DNA of 5,934 bases, taken from the NCBI GenBank assembly GCA_902783305.1, contig CACZQU010000068.1, positions 1 through 5,934 on the forward strand. The letters are read 5' to 3'. Below, one piece after another: positions 1 through 5,930 of this stretch. Under the pieces are notes generated by a model. The model made no database searches. It worked only from the letters and a program-made list of their open reading frames with translations, and was not told where the DNA came from. The DNA comes from an uncultured Lachnospiraceae bacterium. Its GTDB lineage: Bacteria > Bacillota > Clostridia > Lachnospirales > Lachnospiraceae. The translations under genes and the position numbers were made by a program. Each line of letters starts with the position of its first letter. Within the stretch, counting starts at the first letter, position 1.

Positions 1-666
1 GAGTATTTCTGCCACCCGGCAGATATGCTGGTCAGGATGCCGGATGACATGGACTGGACACTGGCCGCGATGGCTGAGCCTCTTACGATTTCCCTGCATG
101 GTATCCACAGAGGCGGACTGAAGGCCGGGGAATATGTGGCGATATACGGTGCGGGTACGATCGGCGTTCTCGCAGGTATGGCTGCCGAGGCGTATGGCGC
201 TCATGCCATCATCATTGACCTCGTACAGGAGAGACTGGACTTTGCGAAGAGCGTCGGCGTGGAGTACATCATCAATTCCGGCAAGGAGGATACGGTTAAG
301 CGGATCGCCGAGATTACCGGCGGGGAGATGGCCCAGCTGGTGATGGAATGCACCGGAGCGAACGTCTGTATCCGCCAGACACTGGATGTGGTGAGCAACG
401 CGGGACGGATTACCTTTACCGGATGGCCGAAGAATGAGACCTCCCTTCCCACCGACATGATTACCAAAAAGGAAGTGGATATCCGCGGCGCCAGGACCAG
501 CGCAGGGGAGTTTGAGGAGGCAGTGGATCTGATCATGTCCGGAAAGGTCGATATCCGTAAGATCCTCACCAAAACCGTTTCCATGGATGAAGCTCCGAAG
601 ACGATTATTGATATAGAAAAGAACCCGGGGAACTATCTGAAGGTTGTTGTGAATGTAGGAGTCTGA
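1..666 (+). CDS. Zinc-type MDR (sorbitol/L-idonate-like) NAD-dependent dehydrogenase, 5'-truncated by window edge
   Basis: The reading frame is open from base 1 and gives 221 residues ending at TGA 664-666. Full-length members have about 340-350 residues, so roughly 125 N-terminal residues, including the GroES-like domain with most zinc ligands, lie outside the window; the internal ATG at 25 is not the true start. Visible features: an AEPL segment (Glu26 of the fragment) at the hinge, typical of the sorbitol/threonine dehydrogenase branch; a Rossmann dinucleotide motif GAGTIG at residues 50-55; and an Asp at residue 73 at the end of the second beta strand, which in this family favours NAD(H) over NADP(H). 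Family knowledge: these cytosolic enzymes interconvert a secondary alcohol and a ketone on polyols or sugar acids. The adjoining larA-like and dehydratase genes make a polyol or aldonate/ketoaldonate substrate likely, but this is inference. Its stop is 5 bases before the next start, and its last codons contain the next gene's ribosome binding site. Confidence 0.88.
   Translation, partial: EYFCHPADMLVRMPDDMDWTLAAMAEPLTISLHGIHRGGLKAGEYVAIYGAGTIGVLAGMAAEAYGAHAIIIDLVQERLDFAKSVGVEYIINSGKEDTVKRIAEITGGEMAQLVMECTGANVCIRQTLDVVSNAGRITFTGWPKNETSLPTDMITKKEVDIRGARTSAGEFEEAVDLIMSGKVDIRKILTKTVSMDEAPKTIIDIEKNPGNYLKVVVNVGV
657..661 (+). promoter_or_regulatory. Ribosome binding site of the larA-like gene, inside the dehydrogenase 3' end
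   Basis: AGGAG lies 10 bases before ATG 672 and overlaps the last codons of the upstream dehydrogenase. This fixes the start of the larA-like gene and suggests translational coupling between the two. Confidence 0.7.
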
Positions 667-671
667 ACGCC

Positions 672-1955
672 ATGAAAGAATTGTTTCTGACGCGAGAGAA
701 GGAAGGAGTTTCCCGGCAGGAGCTGGAGGAAATGATCGACCGGATGCTGGAGGAGTTTCCGGGACTGAAGAAGGTTCTGATCATTCCGCCCGATTATACA
801 AGATGCTATTCCTACGCAGGCATTATTACGCAGATCATTTACCGGAAGCTGGAGGAGAAATATGGCAGCGGGATCCATGTGGATGTCATGCCGGCTCTTG
901 GCACGCATATGCCGATGAGCGAAGAAGAGATGGATAAGTTTTTCGGAGATGTGGTTCCCCGGGACAGAATTATCGTCCATCACTGGCAGACGGACACGGT
1001 CTGTCTGGGGTATGTACCTGCGGAGGTCTGCTCGCAGATCAGCCAGGGTCTTTTCCCCGAGAAGATCGACGTGGAGGTCAACCATCTGCTGGTGGACGGC
1101 GGATATGATGTTATTTTTTCCGTCGGCCAGGTGGTTCCCCACGAGGTTGTGGGAATGGCAAATTATTCCAAAAACATTTTTGTCGGCACAGGCGGCCGGG
1201 AGATGATCAATAAATCCCACATGCTCAGCGCGATCTGCGGGATGGAAAAGGCTCTGGGCGTGACGGACAGTCCGGCGCGGATGCTGTACGACTATGCCCA
1301 GCAGCATTTTGTGGACGGTGTGATTCCGATGGTTTACCTGCAGACGGTTACGACCAGTGAGAATGAGGAGGTCACGCTTCGCGGGCTGTACATCGGTCAG
1401 AGCCGGAAGCCCTTCGAGCAGGCGGCGGCGCTGTCTCAGAAGCTCAATATTTTCCACGTGGAAAAAAGGGCAAAAAAGGTTGTCACCTATCTTGAGCCGT
1501 CCGAGCTGAAGACCACCTGGGTGGGCAACAAGGGTATTTACCGGACCCGGATGATTCTGGAGGACGGAGGGGAGCTGCTCGTGCTGGCGCCCGGCGTCCG
1601 TGACTTCGGTGAAAACGAAGAGATGGACAAAATGACCCGGACGTACGGATATACCGGTACAGAGCATATCCTGGAGCTGTACCGGCAGGGAGTGTTTGAG
1701 GGTAAGCTCATGGCGGCGGCTCATCTTATGCAGGGCTCGAGTGAAGGGCGCTTTACGATCACCTACGCGACGAAGCCGGAGTTTCTGTCCAAAGAGGATA
1801 TCGAGAGCGTAGGATACCAGTGGGCGGATTACGACGAGATCTCTCAACGGTATGACCCGAAAGCCCTCAAAGAAGGATGGAATATTCTTCCGGACGGGGA
1901 GGAGATCTATTTTGTCGGCACTCCGGCATTAGGGCTTTGGAAGTGCGATGAGTAA
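672..1955 (+). CDS. LarA-superfamily nickel-pincer-dependent 2-hydroxyacid racemase/epimerase (DUF2088-type), probably sugar-acid epimerase
   Basis: The protein has 427 residues, a normal LarA length. Family knowledge: LarA enzymes use a covalently bound pyridinium-thioamide nickel-pincer nucleotide to invert the alpha carbon of 2-hydroxyacids by hydride transfer; characterised members include lactate and malate racemases and a gluconate 2-epimerase. Key sites are visible: DYTR (Asp41, Arg44; substrate Arg), GTH (His79, first catalytic His), then PHE His157, SK Lys167 and SH His183. The His-Lys-His spacing of 10 and 16 residues matches His174, Lys184 (cofactor attachment) and His200 (nickel ligand) of Lactobacillus plantarum LarA exactly. 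A later GNKG motif (Lys287) probably matches its substrate-binding Lys298. The N-terminal domain (about 1-270) carries the cofactor site; the rest is the C-terminal lid domain. An AGGAG site 10 bases upstream supports the start. Lying between a polyol/aldonate dehydrogenase and two aldonate-type dehydratases, it is more likely a sugar-acid 2-epimerase than a lactate racemase; the substrate is inference. No larB, larC or larE is present here. Confidence 0.88.
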   Translation: MKELFLTREKEGVSRQELEEMIDRMLEEFPGLKKVLIIPPDYTRCYSYAGIITQIIYRKLEEKYGSGIHVDVMPALGTHMPMSEEEMDKFFGDVVPRDRIIVHHWQTDTVCLGYVPAEVCSQISQGLFPEKIDVEVNHLLVDGGYDVIFSVGQVVPHEVVGMANYSKNIFVGTGGREMINKSHMLSAICGMEKALGVTDSPARMLYDYAQQHFVDGVIPMVYLQTVTTSENEEVTLRGLYIGQSRKPFEQAAALSQKLNIFHVEKRAKKVVTYLEPSELKTTWVGNKGIYRTRMILEDGGELLVLAPGVRDFGENEEMDKMTRTYGYTGTEHILELYRQGVFEGKLMAAAHLMQGSSEGRFTITYATKPEFLSKEDIESVGYQWADYDEISQRYDPKALKEGWNILPDGEEIYFVGTPALGLWKCDE

Positions 1956-1961
1956 ACGGAT

Positions 1962-1986
1962 GGCTGCGGGAAAGCCGCTGGAAGCC
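1962..1986 (+). repeat. Small bulged hairpin after the larA-like gene
   Basis: GGCTGCGG (1962-1969) pairs with CCGC (1975-1978) and AGCC (1983-1986) across loop GAAAG, leaving a 4-base bulge TGGA. No T-run follows, so it is not an intrinsic terminator. Bulged GC-rich hairpins of this size resemble REP elements; this is a likeness only. Confidence 0.4.
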
Positions 1987-1987
1987 G

Positions 1988-2016
1988 TGAGTAAATGAGA
2001 CCGTCCCCATGACTCA
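1988..2016 (+). repeat. Imperfect palindrome centred at 2002
   Basis: The 14-base arms 1988-2001 and 2003-2016 match at 10 positions, with exact outer TGAGT/ACTCA and inner GAC/GTC. It lies wholly between the two larA-tail repeat copies. On the minus strand it contains GGGGACGGTCTC, which resembles dispersed repeats I have seen in Clostridia; that resemblance is from memory and unverified. An operator is an alternative. Confidence 0.4.
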
Positions 2017-2034
2017 AAGAAACCTGCACTTTTG

Positions 2035-2079
2035 GCATCAGGCCTTTGGAAGTGCGATAAAGCAAACGAAAGGAATTGA
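2035..2079 (+). pseudogene. Remnant of a larA-type C-terminus in the intergenic gap
   Basis: In frame, 2035 onward reads A-S-G-L-W-K-C-D-K and stops at TGA 2077-2079, against A-L-G-L-W-K-C-D-E-stop in the intact gene. The Gly codon differs synonymously (GGC for GGG), as expected from a coding duplicate, while the original stop context is lost. Nothing else of a larA gene is recognisable upstream of it, so it is at most a fragment of about nine codons. It could be a relic of a tandem duplication, or the displaced original gene end after an insertion that rebuilt the 3' end. Confidence 0.4.
2069..2073 (+). promoter_or_regulatory. Ribosome binding site deciding the start of the first dehydratase
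   Basis: AAAGG ends 8 bases before ATG 2082, giving normal spacing. The in-frame TTG at 2076 would leave only 2 bases, so ATG 2082 is preferred. Confidence 0.6.
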
Positions 2080-2081
2080 AA

Positions 2082-3842
2082 ATGAGTGAAGTAAAAGAAC
2101 TGCGCAGCCAGGTATTCCGCGCCAACGCGCCTGAGCTTGATCCGCTCCGCATCGGGACCGGCTGGAAGCCGGAGGATCTGGGCAAGGTGCAGGTGTTTAT
2201 CGAGAGCACCTTCGGCGACAGTCATCCGGGCTCCGGTCACCTGGACAAGCTTGTCGAGGCGGCCCGTGAGGGGATCCGCGAGGAAGGCGGCTTTGGAGCC
2301 AGATATTTTGCGACGGATATGTGTGACGGCGAGAGCCAGGGAAATGACGGGATCAACTATTCTCTGTGCAGCCGGGAGATGATCGCAAATATGATCGAGA
2401 TCCAGGCGAACGCGACGCCGTTTGACGCCGGTGTCTATATTGCCAGCTGTGACAAGGGTATGCCGGGGAACCTGATTGGTCTCGCCCGTGTCAATATTCC
2501 TTCTGTCATGGTAACGGGCGGAACGATGGCGGCCGGCCCGGATCTGCTGACGCTCGAGCAGCTGGGCATGTATTCCGCCCAGTATGAGAGGGGCGAGATC
2601 GACGAGGATAAACTGAACTGGGCCAAGTACAATGCCTGCCCCAGCTGTGGTGCCTGCTCCTTCATCGGAACGGCTTCCACCATGCAGATCATGGCGGAAG
2701 CTCTCGGACTGACCCTTCCCGGCAGTGCCCTGCTTCCCGCAACCAGTCCTGACCTGATCGAATATGCGAAAAACGCGGGACGTCAGGCGGTGAAGCTGGC
2801 CAGAATGGGCAACATGAGACCTTCCGATATCGTATCGGAAAAGAGCTTTGAAAATGCCATCATGGTGCATGCCGCGATTTCGGGATCCACAAATGCGCTG
2901 ATGCATGTACCGGCTATCGCCCATGAATACGGAATCGAAATCACGGGAGAAACCTTTGACCGGCTGCACAGGGGAGCTCATTACCTTCTGGATGTCCGTC
3001 CGGCAGGCAGATGGCCGGCGGAATTCTTCTACTATGCCGGTGGTGTTCCCGCGATTATGGAGGAGATTAAGAGCGTTCTCCATCTGGATGTCATGACCGT
3101 CACCGGAAAGACCCTGGGGGAAAACCTGGAGGACCTGAAGAAAAACGGCTTCTATGAGAGGTGCCAGGACTGGCTTGACAAGGCCAATGAGCGCTGCGGG
3201 ACTCACATTACCAGGGAAGACATCATCCGTCCCTTTGACAAGGCAATCGGCACGGACGGCTCGATCGCGATCCTCAAGGGCAACCTCGCGCCGGAGGGTG
3301 CGGTTATCAAGCATACTGCCTGCCCGAAGGAAATGTTCAAAGCGGTGCTGAATGCCCGTCCCTTCGACAGTGAGGAAGAGTGCATCGACGCGGTTCTGCA
3401 CCATAAGGTACAGCCAGGTGACGCGGTCTTTATCCGTTATGAGGGACCAAAGGCTTCCGGTATGCCGGAAATGTTCTATACCTCTGAAGCGATTTCCTCG
3501 GACAAGGAGCTTGGCCGTTCCATCGCCCTGATCACGGACGGGAGATTCTCCGGCGCTTCCACAGGCCCGGTCATCGGACACTGCAGCCCGGAGGCGCAGA
3601 GCGGCGGCCCGATCGCCCTGGTAGAGGAGGGCGACCTTATCCATCTGGACGTGATGGGAAGGGTTCTGGAGATTGTCGGTGTGAAGGGAGAGAGAAAAAC
3701 TCCTGAGGAGATGGACGCGATCCTGGCGGAGCGCAGGAAAAACTGGCAGCCTAAACCGATGAAATATACGAAAGGCGCACTCCGTCTGTTTGCGGAGCAT
3801 GCGGCTTCACCGATGAAGGGAGCCTATCTGGAGTATAAATAA
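2082..3842 (+). CDS. IlvD/Edd-family Fe-S dehydratase (probable aldonic-acid dehydratase), first copy
   Basis: The protein has 586 residues, a normal family length. Family knowledge: these cytosolic Fe-S, Mg-dependent enzymes remove water from 2,3-dihydroxy acids to give 2-keto-3-deoxy acids (dihydroxyisovalerate, 6-phosphogluconate, gluconate, xylonate, arabinonate). Seen here: GDSHPGSGHL (45-54); CDG with Asp82, a likely Mg ligand; CDK (Cys123, Asp124, Lys125, the Lys usually carbamylated) starting signature 1; CPSCGAC with Cys192 aligning with the second cluster Cys (E. coli IlvD Cys195); Glu463 in GMPEM; and TDGRFSG, Ser490 aligning with the catalytic serine. The first cluster Cys of the [2Fe-2S] sugar-acid enzymes is replaced in GDSHPGS, as in E. 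coli IlvD, suggesting an oxygen-labile [4Fe-4S] form. Segments such as MTVTGKTLGENLE and GNLAPEGAVIK also resemble YagF/YjhG xylonate dehydratases. Automatic annotation would say IlvD; the neighbours and absence of branched-chain amino-acid genes argue for a sugar acid. Substrate unresolved. Confidence 0.88.
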   Translation: MSEVKELRSQVFRANAPELDPLRIGTGWKPEDLGKVQVFIESTFGDSHPGSGHLDKLVEAAREGIREEGGFGARYFATDMCDGESQGNDGINYSLCSREMIANMIEIQANATPFDAGVYIASCDKGMPGNLIGLARVNIPSVMVTGGTMAAGPDLLTLEQLGMYSAQYERGEIDEDKLNWAKYNACPSCGACSFIGTASTMQIMAEALGLTLPGSALLPATSPDLIEYAKNAGRQAVKLARMGNMRPSDIVSEKSFENAIMVHAAISGSTNALMHVPAIAHEYGIEITGETFDRLHRGAHYLLDVRPAGRWPAEFFYYAGGVPAIMEEIKSVLHLDVMTVTGKTLGENLEDLKKNGFYERCQDWLDKANERCGTHITREDIIRPFDKAIGTDGSIAILKGNLAPEGAVIKHTACPKEMFKAVLNARPFDSEEECIDAVLHHKVQPGDAVFIRYEGPKASGMPEMFYTSEAISSDKELGRSIALITDGRFSGASTGPVIGHCSPEAQSGGPIALVEEGDLIHLDVMGRVLEIVGVKGERKTPEEMDAILAERRKNWQPKPMKYTKGALRLFAEHAASPMKGAYLEYK

Positions 3843-3856
3843 GGATATCCGATGAA

Positions 3857-3890
3857 ACTGCCCCATGGAGGTTTTCCTTCATGGGGCAGT
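3857..3890 (+). repeat. Intercistronic 15-bp hairpin between the two dehydratase genes
   Basis: Arms 3857-3871 and 3876-3890 pair over 15 positions (14 Watson-Crick, one G-T) around a TTTT loop; the outer 11 bp ACTGCCCCATG/CATGGGGCAGT are perfect. The + strand side is followed by GAAGGT rather than a T-run, so it is not a canonical terminator. It could stabilise or process the polycistronic mRNA, act as a partial attenuator, or be a protein-binding palindrome. Confidence 0.8.
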
Positions 3891-3927
3891 GAAGGTATTC
3901 TTTCGGGAAACGTTGACGGCATCATAC

Positions 3928-3934
3928 AAGGAGG
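3928..3934 (+). promoter_or_regulatory. Strong ribosome binding site deciding the start of the second dehydratase
   Basis: AAGGAGG ends 7 bases before ATG 3942. It is the strongest such site in the window and places the start at 3942 rather than at the in-frame ATG 3852, which would add 30 residues unlike any part of the family. Confidence 0.85.
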
Positions 3935-3941
3935 TTCTGCC

Positions 3942-5660
3942 ATGAGCATTTGCAGTAATCGGGAAAGAGAATTGTGGGCCCAGTTTGATGCGCTGCAGCT
4001 GGGAAGCGGATGGGACGAGGAGGATATTTCCAAGCCGCAGATCCTGGTTGAGGATGTATATGGAGACAGCCATCCGGGGAGCGTCCACCTGAATCAGCTG
4101 TCGGAGCAGATCTGCCGGGGCGTTTACGAGAAAGGCGGCGCGCCGGGCAGATTTCATACAACAGACCTGTGCGACGGATGCGCCCAGGGACATGACGGGA
4201 TGAACATGATCCTGGCCAGCCGGGAAGCCATCTGCGACATGGTGGAGCTTCACGCCGGCTTTGTGCCGTGGGACGGGATGGTGCTTTGCTCCTCCTGTGA
4301 CAAGTCCGTTCCCGCGCACCTCAAAGCCATCGCCAGGGTCAATATCCCTTCTGTCTTTGTCCCGGGGGGAAGCATGAGGCCGGGACCAAACCAGACGACA
4401 TCACTGCTGGCCGGATCGATTTCCCTGAGACAGAAACAGAAAGAAGGTGTTCCTCAGGAGGAGGTACGGGATTATAAGCTGACCGGATGTCCGTCGGCAG
4501 GGGCATGTACCTTCCTGGGTACGGCCTCCACCATGCAGTGTATGGCGGAAGCGCTGGGCATGGCTTTGCCGGGGAGCGCCCTCGCTCCGGCTACCATGAG
4601 AGATATTCTTTCCTACGCGAGGAAGGCCGGACGCATGATCATGAAGCTGGCGGAAAAAAGGGTGCTTCCCTCAGATATTCTGACCCTGGAAGCGTTCAAG
4701 AACGCGATTATCGTACACAGCGCGATCGGGGGATCGACGAATGCCACCCTCCACCTGCCGTCCATAGCCAGGGAGCTTGGCATCACGCTGGCTCCGGAGC
4801 TTTTTGATGAGATCAATCACAAGATCCCGCATATCGGAAACGTGACTCCCAGCGGGGAGCACCTGACCGAAGCCTTCTGGTTTGCGGGCGGAATTCCGGC
4901 AGTCCAGTGGGCACTCAGGAAATATCTGGATCTGGACGTGATGACGGTTACCGGCCGGTGCCTGGGAGAGAATCTGGAGGAGATCGCCAGGAGCGGATTT
5001 TACCGGCGGAATGAGGGATATCTTCACAACTACGGCCTGCAGAAGGAGCAGGTGATTTTCCCGCTGGAAAAAGCCGAAGAGACGGGATCCATAGCGATTC
5101 TGAAGGGAAACCTCGCGCCGGAGGGATCTGTCGTCAAATACTCGGCCTGCGCAAAGGATATGCGTAAGCTTTGCGGGACAGCCAGAGTCTATGACAGTGA
5201 GGAGGATGCGTATAACGCCGTGGTGAAGGGGGATATCAATCCTGGTGAGATTCTGGTCATCCGTTATGAAGGCCCCCGCGGCAGCGGAATGCCCGAAATG
5301 CTCATGACGACGGAGGCGATCGTGTGCGATCAAAAGCTGAACGGGAAGGTCTCCCTCGTGACCGACGGACGTTTTTCCGGAGCCACCCGCGGGGCCGCCA
5401 TCGGACATGTCAGCCCGGAAGCCGCGGCAGGAGGTCCTCTGGCGTATATCCACACCGGCGACATTATCGCTTATGATATCGAGGAGCGCTCGCTGAATGT
5501 GGTGGGAATTGACGGAAAAATGCTGGAGATGGAAGAGGTTGACTCGGTTCTGGCGCAAAGAGCGAAGGAGTGGGAGCGGAAAGAGCCGCCTGTGCGCAAG
5601 GGGGTTCTGAAACGGTATACGGAGCACGCTTTATCCGCGATGCAGGGCGCGGGTTATTGA
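3942..5660 (+). CDS. IlvD/Edd-family Fe-S dehydratase (probable aldonic-acid dehydratase), second copy
   Basis: From ATG 3942 the protein has 572 residues and aligns end to end with the preceding dehydratase, sharing by eye about half its residues, so the pair is an old tandem duplication or recruitment of paralogues. Conserved sites: [10 protein letters not shown] (41-50); CDG with Asp78; CDK (Cys119, Asp120, Lys121) starting the family signature as CDKSVPA; Cys189 in GAC, aligning with the second cluster Cys; Glu452 in GMPEM; and TDGRFSG with Ser479. Unlike its neighbour, the middle Cys of the CPxCGxC motif is Ala186; since the family's cluster ligand is the last Cys, activity need not be lost. 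Extra cysteines occur in CDGC (77, 80) and CSSC (116, 119). The divergence in the substrate half suggests a different sugar acid or epimer from the first copy. It is the last gene of the operon, followed by a terminator. An alternative in-frame start at 3852 has a weaker AAGGA site. Confidence 0.88.
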   Translation: MSICSNRERELWAQFDALQLGSGWDEEDISKPQILVEDVYGDSHPGSVHLNQLSEQICRGVYEKGGAPGRFHTTDLCDGCAQGHDGMNMILASREAICDMVELHAGFVPWDGMVLCSSCDKSVPAHLKAIARVNIPSVFVPGGSMRPGPNQTTSLLAGSISLRQKQKEGVPQEEVRDYKLTGCPSAGACTFLGTASTMQCMAEALGMALPGSALAPATMRDILSYARKAGRMIMKLAEKRVLPSDILTLEAFKNAIIVHSAIGGSTNATLHLPSIARELGITLAPELFDEINHKIPHIGNVTPSGEHLTEAFWFAGGIPAVQWALRKYLDLDVMTVTGRCLGENLEEIARSGFYRRNEGYLHNYGLQKEQVIFPLEKAEETGSIAILKGNLAPEGSVVKYSACAKDMRKLCGTARVYDSEEDAYNAVVKGDINPGEILVIRYEGPRGSGMPEMLMTTEAIVCDQKLNGKVSLVTDGRFSGATRGAAIGHVSPEAAAGGPLAYIHTGDIIAYDIEERSLNVVGIDGKMLEMEEVDSVLAQRAKEWERKEPPVRKGVLKRYTEHALSAMQGAGY

Positions 5661-5681
5661 TAGTTGAGAAGATACCGGAAG

Positions 5682-5732
5682 AAAAACGGAACAGACTGCT
5701 GGTGAGGTCATCGGCAGTCTGTTCCGTTTTTT
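5682..5732 (+). terminator. Strong intrinsic terminator ending the operon
   Basis: CGGAACAGACTGC (5687-5699) pairs perfectly with 5714-5726 and the helix extends inward through 5 more pairs (two G-T) to loop AGGT, then six T (5727-5732). A run of five A before the stem pairs with the T-run, so it may also work on the minus strand. It starts 21 bases after the last stop codon. Confidence 0.92.
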
Positions 5733-5790
5733 ATCCGATAAGAGCATTGACTGTCGAAAATAAATGATTTCAGTGCAAAAAGATTCCTAC

Positions 5791-5873
5791 GGATTGTTCC
5801 GCGCTTCGCGTTTACGCTCCGCTTCGGTCGGCGCTGAACGTGCGTTCAATGGACGCACAGCGCCCCACAATCC
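5791..5873. repeat. Cloverleaf-like nested inverted-repeat element
   Basis: GGATTGT (5791-5797) pairs with ACAATCC (5867-5873) and encloses three hairpins: CGCG-CTT-CGCG (5800-5810), CCG-CTT-CGG (5819-5827), and a longer stem 5830-5864 made of GGCGCT/AGCGCC and GTGCGT/ACGCAC with a one-sided bulge GAAC. It is not a tRNA: there is no T-loop motif or CCA end. No reading frame of note covers it. It may be a dispersed intergenic repeat, a small non-autonomous mobile element or a structured RNA; strand unknown. Confidence 0.55.
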
Positions 5874-5874
5874 T

Positions 5875-5930
5875 GCCCCTATATTCGTATTCCATGGAAC
5901 CCCTCCCCCACTCCATACGAATATAGGGGC
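5875..5930. repeat. 16-bp perfect inverted repeat with 24-base loop
   Basis: GCCCCTATATTCGTAT (5875-5890) and its exact reverse complement (5915-5930) flank a pyrimidine-rich 24-base loop that contains the palindrome CCATGG. No T-run follows on either strand, so it is not a clear terminator. It starts two bases after the preceding structured element and may be part of the same unit, which could continue past the window edge. Confidence 0.8.

Larger units (their letters stand above)
1925..2070 (+). repeat. Imperfect direct repeat: larA-like gene 3' end and a degraded copy in the downstream gap
   Basis: Copy 1 is about 1925-1960 (last nine codons and stop of the larA-like gene plus 5 bases); copy 2 is about 2034-2070 in the gap. 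The first 25 bases match at 23 positions, with an exact 15-base core CTTTGGAAGTGCGAT at 1935-1949 and 2044-2058; the flanks then match loosely with one indel. Read in the equivalent frame, copy 2 still encodes GLWKCD before diverging, so it looks like a displaced or leftover C-terminus of a larA-type gene. Confidence 0.75.

Noticed and set aside
633..1847. Minus-strand open frame (404 codons) opposite the larA-like gene
   Set aside because: It mirrors the LarA coding sequence, has low-complexity composition and no family signature.
2076..2084. TTG 2076 as the start of the first dehydratase
   Set aside because: It would sit 2 bases after the AAAGG site; ATG 2082 has proper spacing.
1929..3800. 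Long minus-strand open frame (623 codons) opposite the first dehydratase
   Set aside because: The + strand carries an unmistakable IlvD/Edd protein; the antisense product has no recognisable motif, is rich in Arg/His, and arises from GC-biased codon use.
3913..3918. TTGACG as a -35 box for an internal promoter before the second dehydratase
   Set aside because: No TATAAT-like hexamer lies 16-18 bases downstream.
4671..5627. Minus-strand open frame (318 codons) opposite the second dehydratase
   Set aside because: It is a shadow of a well-supported + strand gene and shares no motif with any known family.
2082..5660. Biosynthetic IlvD (branched-chain amino acids) for either dehydratase
   Set aside because: Two tandem copies beside a LarA homologue and a polyol-type dehydrogenase, and no ilvB/C/E or leu genes; it remains possible for one copy but is less likely.
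5747..5752. TTGACT as a -35 box after the terminator
   Set aside because: No acceptable -10 element at normal spacing and no downstream gene in the window.
5570..5767. Plus-strand 65-codon open frame overlapping the second dehydratase end and the terminator
   Set aside because: It is out of frame with the gene and runs through the terminator hairpin; no ribosome binding site or domain.
5791..5873. tRNA gene
   Set aside because: The fold is cloverleaf-like but lacks the T-loop TTC motif, D-loop and anticodon-arm geometry.
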